Source of the DNA: Clostridia bacterium
Lineage (GTDB): Bacteria > Bacillota_A > Clostridia > Oscillospirales > Acutalibacteraceae
Direction: 5' to 3'
Assembly (NCBI GenBank): GCA_017435305.1
Contig: JAFSFH010000014.1
Span: 1-34,796, forward strand
DNA: 34,796 nucleotides
This document shows, piece after piece, positions 29,186 through 34,796 of this stretch (positions are counted from its first letter, which is position 1; every line of letters starts with the position of its first letter). The notes beneath the pieces are model-generated. The model was not told the origin of the DNA and searched no databases. It saw only the letters and a program-made list of their open reading frames with translations. A program made the position numbers and the translations under genes.

Positions 29186-29824
29186 TTATTTAAAATCTTT
29201 GCTAAATACAAATATTGTACCGATAGGTATGTTATAGATGTTATCGGCAGGGCTTTTAAAAATGAGGGTATTTTCGTCTTTAACTTCAAAACGATACGCT
29301 ACATCACTCTGCGATGTAGCAACAAGTTCACCAAATTGGTCAAAGCCATAGGGACCTTGTTCTTCGAAACCTGATGAAGATAATAGTGCCAAGCCGAAAA
29401 GATTTTTGTCAGTGTTCAGGCGAATATATGGTGCATCAGAAACCGTGTAATCTCCAATAGAAAAAGATTTATAATCTCCAACAGCGACATATGTGCCGTT
29501 TTGCACAGGGTTGTAACAGCCTATAAACGTAAATGCCATTTGCAATACGGAAAACACCAATAAAGCAATAGCCATAAATTTCAAAATCTTGGCTATCGGG
29601 AATCTCTTTTTACTCTCACAAAATTTGCCAAAGAAAAACAATGCCGTCAGCAAAGGCAAAAATATAACAAAAACCAATGAACCCTCTAATTTTTGAGGAA
29701 TCAGGATGTCATTTACCAGTCCGTTTTGAATCATTGAACTTAATACAAGGAAAGCGGCAATAAAAACGATAAATATTATGAGTGCGATTAACCCTATGCG
29801 TAAATGCTTGTTCATTTTTCTCAT
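29186..29824 (-). CDS. Membrane protein of unknown function
   Basis: A 212-residue protein with three N-terminal membrane segments (about residues 10-31, 48-66 and 83-103), then a roughly 105-residue soluble C-terminal part. That part, NGTYVAVGDYKSFSIGDY...IRLNTDKN...GFDQFGELVA, looks like a small beta-rich extracytoplasmic domain. GAGGTGA precedes the ATG. It is AT-rich compared with spoIIE and the ATP synthase genes. I do not recognise a family. Its promoter begins at the edge of tRNA-linked unit D. Confidence 0.7.
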   Translation of the reverse strand: MRKMNKHLRIGLIALIIFIVFIAAFLVLSSMIQNGLVNDILIPQKLEGSLVFVIFLPLLTALFFFGKFCESKKRFPIAKILKFMAIALLVFSVLQMAFTFIGCYNPVQNGTYVAVGDYKSFSIGDYTVSDAPYIRLNTDKNLFGLALLSSSGFEEQGPYGFDQFGELVATSQSDVAYRFEVKDENTLIFKSPADNIYNIPIGTIFVFSKDFK

Positions 29825-29844
29825 CGTCGATCACCTCTGAGCGT

Positions 29845-29873
29845 ATAATAGCATATAACAAGTAATAACGCAA
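29845..29873 (-). promoter_or_regulatory. Sigma-A promoter of the membrane protein gene
   Basis: Minus strand TTGCGT (29873-29868), 17-bp spacer, TATTAT (29850-29845). The -35 overlaps the end of unit D. Confidence 0.72.
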
Positions 29874-29985
29874 GCGGAGGGATTCTGAACCCCGATTTTG
29901 CGCCGAGGTTGCTGTCGTCTCACCGTGCTGACGCAAAATCTGTGAAAACGCAAAGCGTTTTCTGGGGTTCGAATAATCAAATCGA
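29872..29985 (-). repeat. tRNA-linked two-hairpin unit D (tRNA-Arg type)
   Basis: Minus strand: ATTCGAACCCC, antisense to the tRNA-Arg T-arm; hairpin 1 GAAAACGC-TTT-GCGTTTTC; hairpin 2 GATTTTGCG / CGCAAAATC with a loop of about 29 nt; then GGGGTTCAGAATCCCTCCG, the tRNA-Arg T-arm with an extra A after TTC. There is no terminator; the promoter of the next gene starts here. Confidence 0.8.
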
Positions 29986-29986
29986 G

Positions 29987-30026
29987 AAAAAACAAAACGG
30001 ACACCCATAAGGTGTCCGTTTTGTTT
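29987..30026 (-). terminator. Terminator after unit C
   Basis: AAACAAAACGGACACC-TTATG-GGTGTCCGTTTTGTT with T run on the minus strand. It directly follows the CCA-like end of unit C. Confidence 0.88.
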
Positions 30027-30178
30027 TGGCCCGCCCGGAGGGATACAGCCGCAACGGCTACGCCGTGCGTCTTGCGTCCTTGCGGCATAGCCGCTACGGA
30101 CTTCGCACCTAAAAACAGTCCACCGGACTGTTTTCTTAACGGTGCTCACCCTCTCAGGGTTCGAATCCCATCGAACGG
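30027..30178 (-). repeat. tRNA-linked two-hairpin unit C (tRNA-Arg type)
   Basis: Minus strand: GGGATTCGAACCC (T-arm antisense), hairpin 1 AAAACAGTCC-GGT-GGACTGTTTT (30134-30112), and hairpin 2 with a 17-bp stem (30099-30083 / 30065-30049) and 17-nt loop. It ends TATCCCTCCGGGCGGGCCA, identical to the last 18 bases of tRNA-Arg(CCG) including CCA. Here the 5' strand of the T-arm copy is missing or changed, unlike the other units. Confidence 0.75.
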
Positions 30179-30220
30179 AAAAAGAGAGCGCTGACCTAAT
30201 GGTCAACACTCTCTTTTTTT
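30179..30220 (-). terminator. Terminator-like hairpin before unit C
   Basis: AAAAAGAGAGTGTTGACC-ATTA-GGTCAGCGCTCTCTTTTT on the minus strand. It stands where the other loci have the tRNA terminator, but no tRNA is adjacent. It may serve the gene at 30273. Confidence 0.82.
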
Positions 30221-30272
30221 GGGTTTACAGCTCAAAATAGCAACAACTAGATAAATTGGGATTTGTCAGTTT

Positions 30273-30731
30273 TTAATTTTTGATTTCCTTCAAATGATTT
30301 ATCTGCCACAAACGTTCTTTCTTAACAGCATCCATATTATTCGGACATAATAAATTGATAACTTTAACTGCATAATCAGAAGCCACCATTGCGTGTTCTT
30401 TCATATGGCCTGTAGCAACAGCATGACCGACAACTCTCAATGCTGTGCTGATAATATCATCTTCACTTGATTTTGCCATTTGATGAATTTTAAAGCAAAT
30501 CTGTCTAACATCATGCATACGAACATTGCCTTTTTGCCACTGCTCATTTATAAAAAAGCCTTCTTTTATTGTTTCATTATCCATGTCAGGATAGTTTATC
30601 AATTCAAGTATATGATGAGCCAACAATAATGCGTATTTACATAATTGCTCTTGAGAAGAAAAATCATATTCCATATCTAATTCTTTTCTTAACTCTGTAT
30701 CATCAACTATTTTAATCTTTACTTTTGTCAT
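30273..30731 (-). CDS. Putative immunity-type protein (Imm5-like)
   Basis: A 152-residue soluble, helix-rich protein. The segment IISTALRVVGHAVATGHMKEHAMVASDYAVKVINLL (about residues 95-130) resembles the AVGQAVATAH...HA..AA.YA pattern of proteins annotated as putative immunity proteins (Imm5-like). That match is from memory and moderate. GGAG lies 10 bases before the ATG. It is AT-rich and stands alone between the tRNA-Arg region and the tRNA-linked units, with no toxin gene beside it. Confidence 0.55.
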   Translation of the reverse strand: MTKVKIKIVDDTELRKELDMEYDFSSQEQLCKYALLLAHHILELINYPDMDNETIKEGFFINEQWQKGNVRMHDVRQICFKIHQMAKSSEDDIISTALRVVGHAVATGHMKEHAMVASDYAVKVINLLCPNNMDAVKKERLWQINHLKEIKN

Positions 30732-30802
30732 CTGTTAGTCTCCTGCAAACTGTAAAGTTAATCATTATTACAATCTTCGACAAATTCTTATTTATCGAGA
30801 TG

Positions 30803-30831
30803 ATTATATCAAAGCAACATAAAAAAATCAA
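30803..30831 (-). promoter_or_regulatory. Sigma-A promoter of the Imm5-like gene
   Basis: Minus strand TTGATT (30831-30826), 17-bp spacer, TATAAT (30808-30803). The -35 lies at the last hairpin of the mini-hairpin array. Confidence 0.83.
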
Positions 30832-31027
30832 GGCGAAGCCTTGTATGTAATCATCACGAAGTGATGTATGTAATCCGTCGAAGACGGTATGTAATCCTTT
30901 CGCAGAAAGGTATGTAATCAATCCGAAGGAGGACTAATGCAAGGCTGAATCCTTGATGACATTCAGTTCGCGAAGCGAACTGATTACATACGCCTGACGG
31001 CGATTACATACCAATCCTTCGGATTGA
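30828..31027. repeat. Array of mini-hairpins separated by TATGTAATC
   Basis: TATGTAATC occurs at 30844, 30867, 30888 and 30911, and its inverse GATTACATA at 30982 and 31002, with spacing of 20-23 bp within each group. The spacers are small perfect hairpins of different sequence: AAGGC-GAA-GCCTT, ATCAC-GAA-GTGAT, CCGTC-GAA-GACGG, CCTTTC-GCA-GAAAGG, AGTTCGC-GAA-GCGAACT, CGCC-TGA-CGGCG and CAATCC-TTC-GGATTG. The middle (30920-30965) is less regular. It starts right after the tRNA-Arg terminator. Confidence 0.8.
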
Positions 31028-31029
31028 AT

Positions 31030-31068
31030 AAAAAAACGACAAGTTTCTGTTGAAGCTTGTCGTTTTTT
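31030..31068 (-). terminator. Terminator of tRNA-Arg
   Basis: AAACGACAAGCTTC / GAAACTTGTCG with a seven-T tail on the minus strand, directly after CCA. Confidence 0.92.
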
Positions 31069-31145
31069 TGGCCCGCCCGGAGGGATTCGAACCCCCGGCC
31101 TTTGGAATCGGAATCCACTGCGATATCCAGCTTCGCCACGGGCGG
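31069..31145 (-). tRNA. tRNA-Arg(CCG)
   Basis: A 77-nt cloverleaf with acceptor CCGCCCG/CGGGCGG, discriminator G and encoded CCA. The anticodon loop TTCCGAT gives CCG. The T-arm is GGGGG TTCGAAT CCCTC. Confidence 0.95.
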
Positions 31146-31174
31146 GTATATGCGCTCGGTTACGAGCAGGTTAT

Positions 31175-31203
31175 ATTGTACACTACTTTTCCACGCTTTG
31201 CAA
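31175..31203 (-). promoter_or_regulatory. Sigma-A promoter of tRNA-Arg
   Basis: Minus strand TTGCAA (31203-31198), 17-bp spacer, TACAAT (31180-31175). Confidence 0.83.
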
Positions 31204-31230
31204 GGGGAAATTTGTATTTTAAGTGACATA

Positions 31231-31315
31231 AAAACGGGCGGTCGGGGACGCCCGCCCCTACAAGCGCCAATCCGGCAAGATAGAATTCGTAGGGGTGGGC
31301 CTCCGGACCACCCGC
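31231..31315. repeat. Paired GGGCGG...CCGCCCCTAC repeats
   Basis: A GGGCGGTCGGGG / CGCCCGCCCCTAC hairpin followed by a TAGAATTCGTAGGGG link and a GGTGGGCCTCCGGACCACCC hairpin. No gene. Confidence 0.65.
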
Positions 31316-31354
31316 AAAAAAACAGCGAAGAGGATTTCCTCTTCGCTGTTTTTC
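31316..31354 (-). terminator. Terminator of the ATP synthase operon
   Basis: AACAGCGAAGAGGA / TCCTCTTCGCTGTT with A and T runs on both sides, 65 bp past atpC. The gap holds small hairpins separated by GTGATGA repeats. Confidence 0.88.
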
Positions 31355-31419
31355 TTTCACTTATCACGATGCGAAGCGTCACATCACTCATCACTTGCCC
31401 GACAGGGCAATCATCACTT

Positions 31420-33326
<1,907 letters not shown>

Positions 33327-33330
33327 TTAT

Positions 33331-34131
33331 TTACGCATTAGCGCCCGCGACGATCTCGGTGATCTCCTGGGTGATGTTGCCCTGCCGCGCGCGGTTGTAT
33401 TCCAGCTGCAGGTTGGCGATCATCTCGTTGGCGTTCTTGCCGGCGGAGTCCATCGCCATGCGGCGGGCAACCACCTCACTGGCGTAGCTCTCCCGCACGG
33501 CGGCCATAATGGCGCCGGTGACGTACTCCGGCACGGCGGTCTCCAGGATGGCGGCCTCGTCCGGCTCAAACAGCACCGCCGTGGGGGGCACCGATTCGGG
33601 GCGGGAGAGGGGCAGCACCCAGCGGAATTCCGGCTGCTGGCTCATCATAGACACGTAGCGGGTGTACAGAATGCCCAGACGGGCAAACTCCCCTGCGGCA
33701 AAGCGGCGGCACAGATCCACCGCCAGCGGATAGGCTTCGGCGCTGTCCAGTTTTTCGCACAGGCGCATCTCGCCGCCGAAGCGGTCGCAGGCGCGCTTGC
33801 CGATGGGCAGGATCTCCGCGTCGGGATATTGCCGCACCGCGCGGAATACGTTGGCGTTATAGCCGCCCGCCAGACCGCGGTCGCCGGCGATGACCACCAG
33901 CAGGGTCTTGCCCTCCCGCTCCTGCATATAGGGGCTGCGGGCGCATTCGGGGCTGGCGGTGAGCAGGCTGAGCAGCTGCTCCATAGCGGCGTCGTAGTCC
34001 CGCCCGTGGAGCATCCGCTCGGTGGCCTTGCGGATCTTGCTGGATGCCACCAGACCCATGGCACGGGTCAGGTGCAGGGTGGAGGTGACACTCTTAATGC
34101 GGGTGCGCAGGGATTTAATATCGGCTCCCAC
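33331..34131 (-). CDS. atpG: F-type ATP synthase gamma subunit
   Basis: The 266-residue central-stalk subunit. The N-terminal helix MGADIKSLRTRIKSVTSTLHLTRAM and SSKIRKA, plus the C-terminal RRMAMDSAGKNANEMIANLQLEYNRARQGNITQEITEIV, are family hallmarks. GDRGLAGGYN lies in the middle. It starts with GTG at 34131, with GAGGTGA just before it, 4 bp after the atpA stop. It is slightly shorter than the usual 280-300 residues. Confidence 0.95.
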   Translation of the reverse strand: MGADIKSLRTRIKSVTSTLHLTRAMGLVASSKIRKATERMLHGRDYDAAMEQLLSLLTASPECARSPYMQEREGKTLLVVIAGDRGLAGGYNANVFRAVRQYPDAEILPIGKRACDRFGGEMRLCEKLDSAEAYPLAVDLCRRFAAGEFARLGILYTRYVSMMSQQPEFRWVLPLSRPESVPPTAVLFEPDEAAILETAVPEYVTGAIMAAVRESYASEVVARRMAMDSAGKNANEMIANLQLEYNRARQGNITQEITEIVAGANA

Positions 34132-34135
34132 GGCG

Positions 34136-34796
<661 letters not shown>

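Overview
The window looks like chromosome from a spore-forming, moderately high-GC member of the Clostridia, most likely Oscillospirales (the former Ruminococcaceae). The basis is SigK, SpoIIE, a PdaA-like deacetylase, VanZ, DUF1540 and YczE/YitT-type proteins, strong AAGGAGG ribosome sites, sigma-A promoters with 17-bp spacers, and intergenic regions packed with short palindromic repeats. Genus cannot be fixed from the sequence alone. Most host genes are clearly GC-rich. A restriction-modification island (about 7612-11100), the GNAT gene (13616-14122) and the two genes at 29186-30731 are visibly AT-rich and probably acquired.

Layout. 1-1500: a small alarmone synthetase gene overlaps the end of apt. 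1635-1801: tRNA-Lys. 2543-4520: a two-gene operon encoding a nucleotidase/guanylate-kinase-like fusion and a YczE/YitT-type membrane protein, with a terminator-like hairpin between promoter and first gene. 5083-6949: typA. 7118-7610: tRNA-Pro followed by two tRNA-linked repeat units. 7612-11056: a restriction-modification module with an XRE regulator, a C5-cytosine methyltransferase, two paralogous Bpu10I-type endonuclease subunits and a C-protein-like regulator. 11237-16374: a YwaF-like membrane protein, an orphan ABC ATPase, two DUF559 endonuclease genes each bracketed by inverted palindromic repeats, a GNAT and an ABC exporter. 16550-20653: PdaA-like deacetylase, DUF1540 protein, PlsC-like acyltransferase behind a roughly 280-nt structured leader, and an alpha/beta hydrolase. 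21553-23960: two DUF4886 lipoproteins. 24135-24771: three tRNA-linked units beside tRNA-Leu. 24774-29182: VanZ, SigK, a zinc-ribbon membrane protein, a small proline-rich peptide and SpoIIE. 29186-31203: two small AT-rich genes, two more tRNA-linked units, an array of mini-hairpins and tRNA-Arg. 31316-34796: atpC, atpD, atpG and the 3' part of atpA, with a palindromic repeat element lodged between atpG and atpD.

The most unusual content is non-coding. At the Pro, Leu and Arg tRNA loci, with a possible fragment at Lys, I find the same composite unit. It consists of an antisense copy of the cognate tRNA T-arm, a constant-type hairpin with a three-base loop, a second hairpin that varies, and then a sense copy of the tRNA T-arm, usually followed by a terminator. 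In all six units with a readable T-loop copy, that copy carries one extra A or T directly after TTC. I know of one loose precedent, the tandem repeats after tyrT (rtT) in Escherichia coli, but not of this architecture. The second notable pattern is that DUF559 endonuclease genes sit inside pairs of the same CTCCCTC/GAGGGAG palindromes that occur as solo elements throughout the window. This suggests an autonomous/non-autonomous element pair.
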